Shown piece after piece: positions 1 through 12,845 of a stretch of DNA of 64,000 bases. Each line of letters begins with the position of its first letter. Position 1 is the stretch's first letter. The position numbers and the translations under genes are program-made. The notes under the pieces were generated by a model, which saw only the letters and a list, made by a program, of their open reading frames with translations, ran no database searches and was not told where the DNA came from. This stretch comes from Nipponacmea schrenckii (Eukaryota; Mollusca; Gastropoda; Lottiidae): NCBI GenBank assembly GCA_030562195.1, contig JAUJPP010000003.1:48986602-49050601 (forward strand). Direction: 5' to 3'.

Positions 1-2323
1 TGTGAGTGTATCGGGAAACTTACATTTCCTATTTGTATCATTCAAATTTCCCTAATCTTGGTATATTTCTAGGAAAGAGGAACTAGATTATGACATTGTC
101 GTCTTGTATTGCGGACAGGAATATAACAGACATATTCATATTACAATAAATAAATTGTAATCATGTAATTCACTTAACAATTTTGAAAGTAACAATATAT
201 TATGAGAAGGATTTGAATATTAGTGAAAAGTTACTAGTAAATGTGACTGTAGAAAAGCCGAAGTACCCAAGGCACAAACTAATCAATAGACTAACGTATT
301 AGCTCTGGCGATCAATATCGGAAGAATATCACAAGATAAGAAAATCGAGTAACAGATTGACGAAGTGAAAACCATTGACAATTGACTTGACCCATTGATA
401 ATAGAATAGATAACTCAAATCTACCTTTTCCGTTTTAGTTGGATGATTTTCAAAACATAAAACGAACATGTATATATGTGTTTCCATGAGGTTCCTGAAT
501 ACGAGTAAATGGATATTCTTTTGGTCTAAAAATTCAGGCGTTTCAATTTATTGGCTTTTTTTTTAAATCAAATAAAATATACTTTTAAAAGATATATATA
601 TATATGGGTAAGTTTTTGTGGGCTTTTAAGTATTGGGGAAGGCTTTGAACCAAAATGTATAAATCGAAATCGCCATGCGACGTAAAGCTTTTACTACAAC
701 CCCAGTACTTGCAGTAGTGGGTGTCACTGGCAAAACAGATCGCGAACGATCTTGTTCTGGGACTGTTTTGAAGACAACCATATTATTATGATATGTATCT
801 CGACATTATAACAATATCAGCTATTAGACGAAGGGACATTACTCGATTTTTTTTCACGAGACGTCAGTATAATAGATTGACTAATTCATTTCCATATTAA
901 ATCACGAAATCCAACCTTCTCTAAGGTTTTCTTTATCTCATTGAAATTGTCGAACATTACATTGCATGAGAGCTTGACCAATACATATTGATCCCCTCAA
1001 GTATTTAATTTAATATTATGTTAACCATGACTTAAGCGACACGAAATTCGTCTACAGCAGTATATCATCTTGTAGGATTACTGAACAGAAACGACTATTT
1101 CAACAAATATGTCTCAGCATCAGGAAGAAATCACAACTTTTGATATCAAAATTAAGCAGAAGTTAAAATGGGAAGGGGGGATGTTGAAATATTCTACGGA
1201 CCATTAAATGTTTGAGTGGTGTAAAAATAATACAGTCTATATCGAACAACAACTTTTTCAGGGTCTAGAGCTCTTTCACGCCCACGATAATCGCTCTTGT
1301 ATATAAACTATTTCCCTTCAATGGACGCAATGGTTGATGAAGGCGAATAATCCTCTCATGCACTAATTTCGCCCTAGCATGATTTTTATGGCCGCCTGGA
1401 AGTCAAGGAAAGGCCTTGTTAAAGACATGATATTATTTCTTCTAGTAACAGTCAACAAATTGAGTCCATACAAATCACTTCTTTACATTGAGTTATAAAC
1501 TCTATAATATAATAAATATATAATATATAAATATGTCTCCTTATTACATTCAAGTCTTTAGAATGAGGTTATTATATGGGAAGTTTGCTGAGAGAAACTC
1601 TACTAAATTATTCAAGAAATGGAGGCAAAAGAGAAAAATCGATACAGGTTTCGGTGATTTACTTTCTGGTCTAATAGAACGATACAACGTTGTGTCGACT
1701 GATTCGATTTCCTTGTAACTGTTTTCTTCGCTGTATAATGTGATGAACCATTTGTTACTTACTACTTGAACGTTTAATGTGGTTGTTTTCTTATTGAACA
1801 ATTAAAAAGCCTGACTGAGTTTCTGCTGACTAAATTAGTAAAATTGTTGAGGGAAGAAGAGTATGTTGTAGAGAGTGGTATCTGATTATAATGAACTGTG
1901 GAATGAATCATAATAACACGTTAGCTAGCATTTAGATAATGAAAACAGGACAGTTCGGGGACAATTGAACTGAAGATGGATGTGATGCCGATATAGGTAA
2001 GTACCTAATAAGACAAATGTTAATAGAAATTGCTCTCTGAATAATATTAAAGCAATACCGACAGTATTAATTCTGTTACATTCTTATGTACATCCATATA
2101 ATCACGTTGCCAAATATATGTCGTACTTATAATATGTCGTACTTATACATTGGAGCCCACAGAAACAGAAAGAGTGTTGAGTTTTGTTACAGTTTGAGGG
2201 GTTGGAAACGAAACACTACATTTTTTTTTTTTTTTTTGCAGGCTTATTTATTTTAAGGTAGTATGATGTGGCATATACACTTGAATTAAATACATACTGT
2301 AATTTAGTTATGCTAAAAATACC
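1..2323. other. Gene-free AT-rich stretch
   Basis: No supported coding exon was seen. Open frames are short and lack codon structure or splice context. There is a short TA run near 593-604 and a poly-T run near 2220-2238. It forms the upstream flank of the first Ly6-type gene. Confidence 0.5.
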
Positions 2324-4586
2324 ATGACTTGGTTTGTAAATATTTCGGTGTGGTTAACCATACTACTTCCGGTGAAATCTGCTGTTACATCCTTAGGTTT
2401 GTTTTCTTCCTGATAATTTTTTATCACTACAATACTTTTTACTTTTATTTTTTTCTAATTAAATCTTATTCCCTTATCAAGACATTGACTGAAACTTGAA
2501 AATATTTATCATCTTTATAAGCACCAAATGAAGTTAGTCAATTTATATCTCTTAGTTTGCTTATAATGTAAGAAATATTTATATCGAGTTCTTGTACGTT
2601 TAATCCATTAGAAGATTTTACATTGGGTTATTGAACAGATATTCTATATAAATATTGTTATTCTCACGATTTCTACACTGGAAAGTTCATAATACGCAGG
2701 AAACTCTTTGGATTAGCATTAGATTAGATGGAATATATAACATTTCAGGTTTTCTTATTACTTAGTTGCAATGCCCGTGGCAATATCATAACATAACTTT
2801 CTCTCTAGATATACTATTATACAATGTTATAAATTTCTCTCTAGATATACTAGACACTGTAATATAAATTTTACAAATTCTCCTCTAGATATACTAGACA
2901 ATGTAATATAAATTTTACAAATTCCCCTCTAGATATACTAGACACTGTAATATAAATTTTACAAATTTCCCTCTAGATATACTAGACAATGTAATATAAA
3001 TTTTACAAATTTCCCTCTAGATATACTAGACACTGTAATATAAATTTTACAAATTTCTCTCTAGATATACTAGACAATGTAATATAAATTTTACAAATTC
3101 CCCTCTAGATATACTAGACAATGTAATATAAATTTTACAAATTTCCCTCTAGATATATTAGACACTGTAATATAAATTTTACAAATTTCCCTCTAAATAT
3201 ACTAGACAATGTAATATATGTTATAAATTTCTCTCTACATATACTAGAAAATGTAATATAAACGCTATAAATTTCTCTCTAGATATAATACACATTGTAA
3301 TATGTTTGTTATAAATTTCTCTCTTGATATACTAGACAATGTTAGATAAATGTTCTAAATTTATTTCTAGATATACTAGACGATGTAATATACATTTTAC
3401 AAATTAACCTGGTCACAGGTGGAGGTTGTATACTAGTATATATTATCATGTATTTAATTGAAACATTCGCTAATTAATAAGTAGAATAGATAATAGTCAT
3501 TTACCCTGGGAACTAAATGTATTGCTTATATATATTATCTGTATTGGAACATTGAACAACACTGTAATAGCCAATATATTCGAATACATAAACGATTTGT
3601 AGAGTATACATTATTGAAGTGTACAACTCCACTTGGTAATGTATGATGATTTCAACTGAATTGACTCGCGATCTAATCCAACGATAGTTACAAGTTTGCA
3701 TATGTCTAATTAAAATAAAAAGTTTACAAAGCAATATTCTTAAGTGTGTTTTAGTGTGATTAAAGGGTATAAAAAATCTTTAACTTGAATTAAATTATCC
3801 CATAACACGTACATGTTACGTCAACATAATGTTTTTTCTTTAAGGATCAAATAAAATACTAGTACCCGGTTTAATTCCTTTTATAATTTACATATTCAAT
3901 ATCACTATAGGGTCCGCTATGTATTCCAATATCATATTTAAATCAACGGTTGATTTGACCTCTGATTTCAGGCGTCTCGGACAAGAATTTGACGTGCTAT
4001 TCTTGTTTCACCAAGAATGAACGTGGCGCCTGTGTAACCAATGCCACCACTGCTGATATCATATTATGTCCACCTAAAGACACGTATTGTAGGGTAAGTA
4101 CTGCATTATGATCTGTTTTAGGGGAACCAGTTTCTCTACTTAGTTGATATATCAGGAACGATAATGCTGGTTGTATTTGACCAGTTTTCCTTGAAACCAC
4201 ATTACTTCATGCAGGCTATCATACGTCTAATGAACTGTTGTAATATAAATATATATAATACGCTTTGACGCAACACTGAGATAACAAGTCGACATTTTTG
4301 TCACTTACAATGGTTATTTGGTGTGAGTAATCTGTTTTGCTTGTCATTTTAGGTTTTCTTGCAGCAGACACAAGGAGCGTTTGTGTCGCTAGAGCGAGGA
4401 TGTGCAAGTTCCTGTCGGGAAGGTTGTGGAACTTGGGGTGATGATATCGATCATGATGAATGTTATTCGTGTTGTACGACTGACTTATGTAATATTGGAA
4501 ATACAGGATTACAGAAACGATTATCATTGTATGTTCTGATAACCTCTATTCTTCTTGTTACACCCACAATTTGTGTCCGAATGTAG
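2324..4586 (+). CDS. Ly6/three-finger domain GPI-type surface protein (3 exons)
   Basis: Exons 2324-2396, 3972-4093 and 4353-4586 join in phase (phase 1, then phase 0) to give 142 codons. Exon 1 has an ACC-ATG start and encodes a hydrophobic signal peptide (MTWFVNISVWLTILL). Exons 2 and 3 carry the Ly6/uPAR cysteine plan: CYSC near the start, later RGC, and the diagnostic end CCTTDLCN. I count 12 cysteines. After the domain comes a hydrophobic C-terminal stretch (LSLYVLITSILLV) of the kind replaced by a GPI anchor. Ly6 proteins sit on the outer membrane face as ligands or modulators; the partner here is unknown. Intron 1 holds a 44-bp minisatellite. An AATAAA at 4942-4947 could end the transcript. 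Exon 1 is the least certain part; exons 2 and 3 are firm. Confidence 0.8.
2803..3410. repeat. 44-bp minisatellite, about 13 copies
   Basis: A unit built around CTCTAGATATACTAGACA recurs every 44 bp (unit starts at 2841, 2885, 2929, 2973, 3017, 3061, 3105, 3149, 3193), with more diverged copies at both edges. It lies inside the first intron of the Ly6-type gene. The middle copies are nearly identical, which suggests recent homogenisation or expansion. Confidence 0.95.
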
Positions 4587-7500
4587 CAGTACAGAACTTA
4601 ATTTTAGGGTTCAGAACTTTCTTTAAAAATTGCTGGTTTTATAGCCCATTTTCACCTCGAAAAAACAATTTCCTTCAGAAAACCCTTCTCAAAACCAGAG
4701 AAGTTGAGATAATTAAAACGTCTGCCCCTGAGTGCCTTGAGCATGTTTTAGACACCAAGTGGAACAGCGGTATTAAGGATAAAGTATTTAAAAGACAAAT
4801 AGAAGAATAATGTGTCTGAATTATGTAAATTTAGTATCTTCCGACCAGTTTTTATACGCAGGCATGAAATGTGGAACGTATTTTGTCGTCACCGATGGTG
4901 AATTTATTTATTATTACCTTTAGACGATCAATATCGGAAATAATAAAAAATATTCATAATAATGATTTATTGCCGTTGTTCTTCGATAAACGTAAGGTTT
5001 TAGTTGTTGAAGGCACAATTCTGGTCATTTTTGGTTAAATCCTTCCCAGAATTTAGCAATAAATTCAAGCCATTGTTTTTTCCATTTGATTTCATAATTA
5101 ATCATTACCTGTGGTACAAAATTCTGACAAAACATCATTGACTAAATTTAGTATATTATTGTTTTTGGTGAGATATATAAAACGGCCATGAACTACAGTG
5201 AAACCCCTCTTAACCACGTACTCTGCAAATTGACATCATGTGTCAAGCGGCATATGTGATAAGTTCTAGCCGATTCATTATTTATAATCTATAGAAAGAA
5301 ACAGCAACTTATATTAGTTGCTGATTAATTATCGGTAATCCGTGGATGATTTTCAAGGCAATGATGACACGTGTCGTGATCAATAATCAAAAGCTTGATA
5401 ACTAATACAATTGAAAAACCGATTTTCATTTTTGCAATGCTTGAATATTATACTTTTATATGAAACCACTTTTGATCATTCTATAATTTACAAATTTTAA
5501 GTTGCGATAAATTTGCTGTAGTTTTAACAATAATCATCAACTCTGTCTTACTGAGAGGATCAATGTCACAAACGGTTTGAAGTAATAGACCAACATTTCT
5601 CTAAATCAAATTTTCAACTAACTCTTTATAACCCTGGGTTCTTGACGAGGAAACCGGCTTCCTACCGTTAAACGAAACCGGAATAAACGGGTATTTCAAT
5701 TGTGACGAGTCTGGTTTGTTTTACCAGGCCTTATCTAGCCTTTCAATTGAAGATTAATCTTTCCGATAAATTTGAAGAACAATGATCACATCAAAGTAGA
5801 GTTTGGACAAAATTTGAAGCAATATGCAAATCTTATGCCGAAATATTGGAAATAATTGAGATATAGGAATCTTTGTCATTTACCAATGAACCATTGTCTT
5901 TTGTTAACAAGCTCAGAAGACTCAAAAACATACGCATGAGTCGATAATGAAAACAAAAATTGTCAATGATTAAAGATATTAATATTACCAGATTGTAAAG
6001 TATAGTATAGAATTTAGTGATTAATTAAAAACAGAAATATAAACTGAACGAATTAGTAGAATCCGTTACATATTTCTAAAACTAAATGAAACTAATTAGG
6101 TTTCATCGATTAGGTGTATATTTATATATAATGTAGTTTTAGCCATATAGTGGTCCCAATCGAAAATGAAATCAACTGTGGTCTGTTATTGACATTAAGG
6201 GAAGTAATAACCCATCTACAGTGTGACGTGGGGTAAGACTACTCCAACTGCTTGATTGATTTACATTTAATCAAACATTTCATTAACCACCTTAGAAATG
6301 AAATGAATAAATGGTTTTACTTCCTACTCTACTGCACTTTAAGATTAATGAAGGCAACTCTCTTTGCGATTTCCAATTGTCTACTGATCTTCAACGTAGA
6401 CAGCCCGTAGCACACGGGGTCTAAGTTTATTGTCCCATCCGAACCACAAGACGCTTTTTGCACGTCGGTCCCTCCATCCTGCATCACTGAAATTATCCAC
6501 CTTAGAGTAGGAGGCAAAACTCCATTCATTTCATTTCAATATCCACCTTTCCCCTCCTATACCTCTTTCATTTTCGATAGATCTAGGGCATGCGCGTGGT
6601 CATGCAGTATGAAGGAAGATTTAGTTAGATATACTATCTACTATCTAGCGAAGCCACAGGCGGAGGAACGGGTCCGGGGCAGTCAGTGGGGAAAGAAGAC
6701 CCTGAGATGAAAGTAATAAAATGAGAAATCAACAAATAAGATGAATCTGGGCGACCAATTTGCTTATGATTAATTAACTCACAATCCTTCTAACGTGTGG
6801 GTTTTGAGGCAGATCATATTTTCAAGAAATTCCGGTGCCACATCCAAATGCAGACGACTTCTACTGTGAAATATACCTGTAGGCAAGTGGTTGTGATAAC
6901 TATAACTAACTTGGCTAAAACTCCAGCGACTAAGTTGGGTAAGATCCTTAACTCTGCCTTCGCTTGACTTCAGTAAACTACAACTGCTTCATTCGGTTTA
7001 ACATTATAAAGCACACATGATGAAAATTTAGGCTGAAGGAAAGGCAATCATTGTGTATAGGTGTATTAGTATTCTAAAGTAAACCATTCAAATATTGATT
7101 GCTGAGTATCGTCAGGTTGTGTACAATTTGTAGAAGATCTTATAACATTAAGGAGAAGTTTATACTCTAGGCTATAATTAAGCACAAAATGTGACTTCTG
7201 TTCTGTGTAACAACAACCACTTATGAAATCTTTTCTAAATTAATGGATTTGTATATTTGTATCGATCAATCAGTTTTCAAGTAAGTTTGATATCTGGTAA
7301 AATGTAATTAAGACTCTTTTTTCTTTTATAAATTTCTGTAGCAATGCAAAAACATTTTTAAACAATCATTTATTAAAGGGATACTGCGTCTTAGCATGAA
7401 CAGAAAATTTTAGTCCTTAAGAATGGTCAATATGAGTATATATTCATCAGTGAACTTACCTGGCGTCATAAAGTAACAGGATCCCTTAAAATCTTGAAAA

Positions 7501-10014
7501 CTCACAAAAGTCATTATTGAAAAACGCTCAATCAATTTATTAAGCGTTATTTTTTTCGTTTTTTTTTTATATTTCTTTATTTCTTTATGTTATTTCTGAC
7601 AGTAGGTATATTTACTGATGAATAGAGCTCTTTTTGGCCAAGTTTGAAATTTTCAAATTTTCTGTTCATTCCAAGACCTATTATCCCTTTAAAATTAAGA
7701 TACTCGTGTATTCCATTGATCATAATGTATGCTCGACGTCGATGAGTGAGACCTCATATAATGGGAATCACTTCAACTGTAACCAGTTTCCTTCATTAGT
7801 ATTTAAATATACAGTAATGTCGTGTAGTTAATGATGCACAGAAACCAAATAAATAATATCAAATATGTTTGTTAATTCTGAAATTCGGTTCTAAAGTCGG
7901 ACTGAAAGAGCATCTATGAACTTGATATTTTAATATAATGGTCTTCGATTCGTATCGGTGGAAAGGAAAGGAAAATAATTTAATAGAGTTCGTATTCTTA
8001 CCTCAACTTGTGATTGTAAGTCAAGTACCAGACTTAAATAAATCATTGGTATCTTAAAGGATGAAATGGATATGTCTCTGATATTCGGTTTGTCGATAAG
8101 CTTTGTAATTTCTTTCACTTAAATCTACAGACAATCTACATAATATATATTATACAATATTGTAATTAGAAAATAAAGTCATCGTGATTACATTCATTTA
8201 TAAATCAGTCTGCTTTAGAGGTCTTTCGAGCGGCATACCGTGAAATTTCCGCTACCGCTTAAAGATTTAGCTTTACGGAAACTGCCAAAGATAGCCGAGT
8301 GCTTCTATGCCTAGAAAGTCGGCACAATTCCCGTCACAGTCTTGCACAATGCAAAACTCGGGGCTTAAAAGACTAATATTTCCATAAAGAGATTTTTAAG
8401 CATAGTTTTTAATGAGAATGACAATCATGTAGATTTTAGTGGTTCAAGACATAAATCTCCACAAACATACCTATATCAGTTGATCGTCTCTATAAGATAA
8501 CTGAATACAAACATTTCTGTGATTTTCATCCCGCGGCCAATATTTGCAATTTTTCTCTCTTGCGACATTGTCCTTCTTCACTAGTCTAATATTCTACATC
8601 AATTTACAATTACCACAGTCTGACAGCTGCCATGTATTTTACTGGATATAAGAAAATTAAGAAACCAATTTTAACTTAGAATGACGCACGAGGAAGAAAT
8701 GTCACTGGCTTCATCAGGTGTTTTTTTTGTTTTGATGCCGTAGTTTTTGTAAAGTTTGATGAATGGCTTTTTTATTATATCCTGATTATTTAAGACCTAT
8801 CCTAACTTCAGTATCTATAGACTCCTTTTAAAATAATTTCAATTTCGATCTCAGATCATCAAGCAATAGCTATGGTCTTTTTCAAACGAAACAGATTTTA
8901 TTACGAGAAAGTGTTACACACACAACCTTGGAAAGAGACAGCAGGATGATATTCAAAATAAGCCAGCTCAGCCAAAGTGGCTAGTTAAGGAATGAAAAGA
9001 TTTTCAATTAGAAATGTCCGAGTAGTAAGATCGATTCGGTACCTTATGTATTACTGAGGAAAGGAGATTTTAAAAATCATGAGGTGAGGTGCAGTTGTAG
9101 TGGGGAAATCCACCCCTAAAGCGATTGTAACCCAGCGCCGCCAGTTCAAAATATTCTTAAAGACAATATATAACTGTGGTTTTGTCAAAATGGATAGCAT
9201 AATCAATGGCACATTCCTCCTATGAGTGCCAAAATTTTTTTCTGGCCCGTCAGACGTATTAAGTAGGAACCACTGCTTTATTATTCTTTTATTTTGTGGC
9301 ACTTTCAACAATGTAGGGTTTTTAGTTATAACATTTTAATCAACTTTTTTTACTTAATATGTGTAACAATTTGTGGCATTTCATTGTACACTAAAATAAT
9401 CTAGTACCATAACTAGTTGAAACGAAATGCTTTGCAATTTTCCTATGATAGATTTATTTTCTTTTATTGAAAAACTCGTAGAATAAAGAAAAGCTGTTAA
9501 ACGATAACGTTTAATTGTAAATAATTGTTTAATAACATGTCAACATGTTTTTATTGACACCATATGATTGATTGCTGGATTCCGTATTTGGAAAACCAAA
9601 TAGAAAATCTTTCCGTTAGGTTTTTATATTCCACGAATTCCCTGAGCTTAACTCTATTTACCCGATACATGTAAAAAAGAAGAACATTATCATTCCAGGG
9701 CATCACTGATGTACAAAAAGAATAAGACAAAAATCTTTAGCAGTAAGTTCATTAATTGTCTTGTTTCTCCAGACTTTCCTTATTGATTTATACCTCAGAA
9801 TGGACCAGTTAATCGTAGCTAATAATGGAAATAAATCGATTATCAGCAGACATGCGCGGCAAACACCCTTCTGGCAAATAATAGCAGACGAAGAGTAGTG
9901 GAAGTAATGATGTCACAGAACGCGATGACCTTTTAGTACAATGTTACGAATTGCGGAATATGAAAGCATAAATTGTAATAGTAATTAACAGTGAAGAATG
10001 GAATATCAATAAGC
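4587..10014. other. Gene-free stretch with one MITE-like repeat
   Basis: No coding exon could be supported between the first Ly6 gene and the signal exon at 10015. The stretch holds the 3' UTR of the Ly6 gene, a MITE-like inverted-repeat element at 6295-6539, and a slightly GC-richer block at 8220-8345 of unknown nature. Confidence 0.5.
6295..6539. mobile_element. MITE-like element with imperfect terminal inverted repeats
   Basis: The left end (GAAATGAAATGAAT, then GGTTTTACTTCCTACTCTA) is mirrored at the right end by the complement (TAGAGTAGGAGGCAAAACTCC, then ATTCATTTCATTTC). The arms are about 35-45 bp. Related ends occur at 30165-30216 and about 41920-41955, so this is a dispersed family. 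A 66-codon minus-strand open frame inside it is not considered a gene. Confidence 0.7.
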
Positions 10015-10084
10015 ATGAGAATCGTCTATGACAAATTCCTCGTGATTTTCTTGACCGTTTTCTTCTGGTATCAAGTCCCAGCAG
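10015..10084 (+). CDS. Signal-peptide exon, possible first exon of the second Ly6-type gene
   Basis: ATG at 10015 opens MRIVYDKFLVIFLTVFFWYQVPA, a strong secretory signal, and runs to a GTAGGG donor at 10085 in phase 1. The first Ly6 gene also leaves its signal exon in phase 1, and the next Ly6 exon I can find (30453) needs phase 1. No Ly6 domain exon was seen just downstream of 10085. The exon may therefore splice across about 20.4 kb to 30453, or be the relic of another Ly6 copy. Exon calls from signal-peptide character alone are inherently weak. Confidence 0.45.
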
Positions 10085-11988
10085 GTAGGGATAACTTTTA
10101 GTATCTGTAAAGTTTATAGATTAATCCATAGCACATGTAACATTTTAATACCACTCTTTCTATCAGCTATTAACAATGACATTGTATAACAGTTCTTGTT
10201 TCTCTTAAATCACACCAGAACATAAAATACACCAAGTTGAAACCAAGTTTGATGCTTCTGTCTAAACACATGTTTCAAAGTGATTATGGGACAATTGTGG
10301 CTCCCTAACTCACAGATTTAAACGTTTACATTTAGATCTAGTTGTGGAAAATAACAGGAATATTGCGAAGAAAATTAATAATAACTCAGAAGCCAAAACT
10401 TTTATTTTGCGTATTTTTTTCCGAATTCAATTTCACCTGTTGCATTATGCTTTAAGGAATAATTCTGGTAGTGTATTGTTCAAATGCCAAACAGTCCAGT
10501 TGCCATTTAGATGGATGTTTAGAAACAGTTTGAAAGACTACGCAAGCATCCCGTTTAAAGACGTGTTTGTGGTATAAGAATTGTCGAAACGAAGCAAACG
10601 ACAATCAAAAATTGTTGCTTGTTTTATAGCATTGGAGGCTAAAACAATTCAACATAAAAAAGACTGTCAAAACGTTTATGTTGTGGTGCCAAATTAATCT
10701 CGTCAGCTAACTTCATTCTTTAATTAGGTTGGTCGAGTTCAGCAGTTTACTCCAGAAAGATTGATAAATTCCAACATTCAGATTGATAGCTTATGTAAAG
10801 AATTTCTAATCTTTACTTTTCCTTTGGTTGGTATATCACACGATAGGGTTCGCTCCCAGCTTATGCTGGTTTCGAAAAGTAATTAGTTATAGTTGGTCTT
10901 ATTGAACTTTACTCTGAAAGATATTTCATCCAGAATTTTTTTTTCAGGGCAGTATATAAAAAAGCCTACAGTCATTTTTTTTTTATAAAAGTTGTGTTAT
11001 ATTCTAGGTTTTGTTTTATTACGTCCAAGAAAAAGATTATATTTTGGAACATCGAAAATTTTTCGATGATAGTGCGAACGCTATGAAAACATGTTATGTA
11101 ACCATAAATACAGCTTACATACACTTACACATACACTTATAATACATACAGCTTCAATATTTCAATGCAAAAACACGGGGACGTCACAGTGAGTATAATA
11201 TCAAAGTGAAAGGATACATCATTCTTATGTTAATACCTTTATCATCCAGGCACAATAACCTCTGGTAATATCCTTTCTATCTCTCAAACGAAATTAATAT
11301 AAAAACATGGGTAAAACATGAAATGAGAAAATGGAAGATATCTAAAGTACTCAGCCTGTAACATAAAGGGGTAAGAGGAACGACATCGTTCATTTTAAGG
11401 CGTTCTCATGATCTTAATCTTTCTGATTTCCCTCTGAATGCTTGAATTTCATCAAGTCAATTATCAATAAAAAAATAAATAAATAACAAAACAACACCTG
11501 ATCCAAACCGTCTCCTAAAAAGTTCTCCTAGCAATCTGTAACATCTGCTGTCGATGGTTCCCCAATATACCCAATCTAAAATCTCACCATTACTTTCCTT
11601 GTGATTCAAGACAGTTACAAATGGCATTGGTATTCATTATCAAACCGATCCCAAATATTTAGTTGCTTTTAAAAATATCCATACTAAAATATTTTCACTT
11701 CACATCTTCATAATGTAAATTTACAACTATTGAAGTACTTATGTCTTGATCATCTTACAATTTAAATTTTCTAATTTCGATACGAAATCAAGTCAAGTAT
11801 TTATTCGCAATCAGATGAAATAAAAATAAAAATGAATTGTTTGTTATTACCATGAAATTCTGCAATTATCGTTCAATCGTATTATAATAGGGTGTTTCTG
11901 TACTATTTCTGACCCTATCGAAACAGAAAACATGTCTATGATGACAAAATAATGTTATTTCGTAAGTATGTGAAATAATAAAAGAAAG
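10085..11988. other. Gene-free stretch
   Basis: No supported exon. A 77-codon open frame near 10344 has no recognisable features. The segment is AT-rich with no strong repeat. Confidence 0.45.
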
Positions 11989-11996
11989 TATAAAAG
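11989..11996 (+). promoter_or_regulatory. TATA box of P1
   Basis: TATAAAAG within AAAGTATAAAAG, 53 bp before the P1 ATG. This predicts a start near 12019 and a 5' UTR of about 25 nt. The same extended motif precedes P2 and P3. Confidence 0.75.
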
Positions 11997-12041
11997 CGGG
12001 ATGATTTTGATGGATTTCAAAACGATCTTACGATTGGAACA

Positions 12042-12845
12042 ATGTATTCATTGGTATTATTGGTTTCTATTCTGTTGCTAGGAGTTGTGTCCTGTAATCA
12101 AGATCCTCCTAAGATTTCAGAAAACATTACGAGGACAATTCTACATATACTTGAAAGTGATGAGTTTAGTCAAGCAGTGACATCAATCGTGGAAGATGAC
12201 CGTGATACAGGTGAAAGCAATCGAGAAAAACGATCTATTGAACATGCCTACTATCCACCTAATCTTGATGTAAATTATCCATATACCAACCCATTTTATA
12301 CACCAAGTACCAGAACTGGCAACATTAACAATGGTGTTTTAGGTACAAGTGGATCTATTTATACTGGTTATCTGGGACAAGGCCCTTATGGTACATACAC
12401 CAATAATGGAGATGTAACCAATACACTTGGGGGACCGATCAATAACTATGGTACAGTCGGCAGTCTCAACAACGGACCAGTGACTAATTTTATTAGTAAC
12501 TTTTATCCAGGAAGATTATATTCCAGATCAGGGGTGATTACTCGAGATTACTACAGAAGGGGTAGCTATACCAACGCCTTATCTTATTTCAGAGCATTAC
12601 CTCTACAACAGGTCAGTCCAGTAAACGCTGGTAACCCTGGATATACAGGCTTATATACAACGGGCCGTAACTCTTACTCAGTTAATGTCTGTATAGATTG
12701 TTATGATGGCGATTCTGGTATTGGAGTACGATCTAATCTGCAGCCCTACAACTTCCTGGAGAGACGATTTTTATTTGTTCCCGAATTTAACCCGGTCGTG
12801 TACAGAACAACCGGGTGTTTTAGGAACTGCAATGGTGGAATATGA
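12042..12845 (+). CDS. P1: divergent member of the secreted propeptide/cysteine-domain family
   Basis: Intronless, 267 codons. Order: signal peptide (1-17, ending VVSC), acidic proregion with the family motif LESDEF (38-43), furin-type site REKR at 61-64, a Gly/Asn/Tyr-rich linker, then the family domain from about 150 (YYRRGSYTNALSYF, LPLQQVSPV, DSGIGVR, PYNFLERRF). Unlike its five relatives it lacks cysteines 1, 2 and 3 (NCLNYF has become NALSYF) and also cysteine 6, keeping only the CIDC pair and a terminal CFRNC. Role unknown; a secreted structural protein is the inference. AATAAA at 12873-12878 lies just after the stop. It is the first gene of the six-gene cluster and faces P2 tail to tail. 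Confidence 0.9.
   Translation: MYSLVLLVSILLLGVVSCNQDPPKISENITRTILHILESDEFSQAVTSIVEDDRDTGESNREKRSIEHAYYPPNLDVNYPYTNPFYTPSTRTGNINNGVLGTSGSIYTGYLGQGPYGTYTNNGDVTNTLGGPINNYGTVGSLNNGPVTNFISNFYPGRLYSRSGVITRDYYRRGSYTNALSYFRALPLQQVSPVNAGNPGYTGLYTTGRNSYSVNVCIDCYDGDSGIGVRSNLQPYNFLERRFLFVPEFNPVVYRTTGCFRNCNGGI

Noticed and set aside
2803..3410. CRISPR-like regular repeats
   Set aside because: The 44-bp units are directly contiguous with no unique spacers, in an intron of an animal gene.
6329..6529. 66-codon minus-strand ORF
   Set aside because: It lies inside the MITE-like element and has no recognisable features.
8220..8345. tRNA-like or SINE-like block
   Set aside because: A segment resembles an A-box (TAGCCGAGTGC), but no B-box or cloverleaf could be found; left unassigned.
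10727..10830. Possible exon after a splice-like AG at about 10729
   Set aside because: A short open frame without Ly6 cysteines and without a donor; no support as a coding exon.
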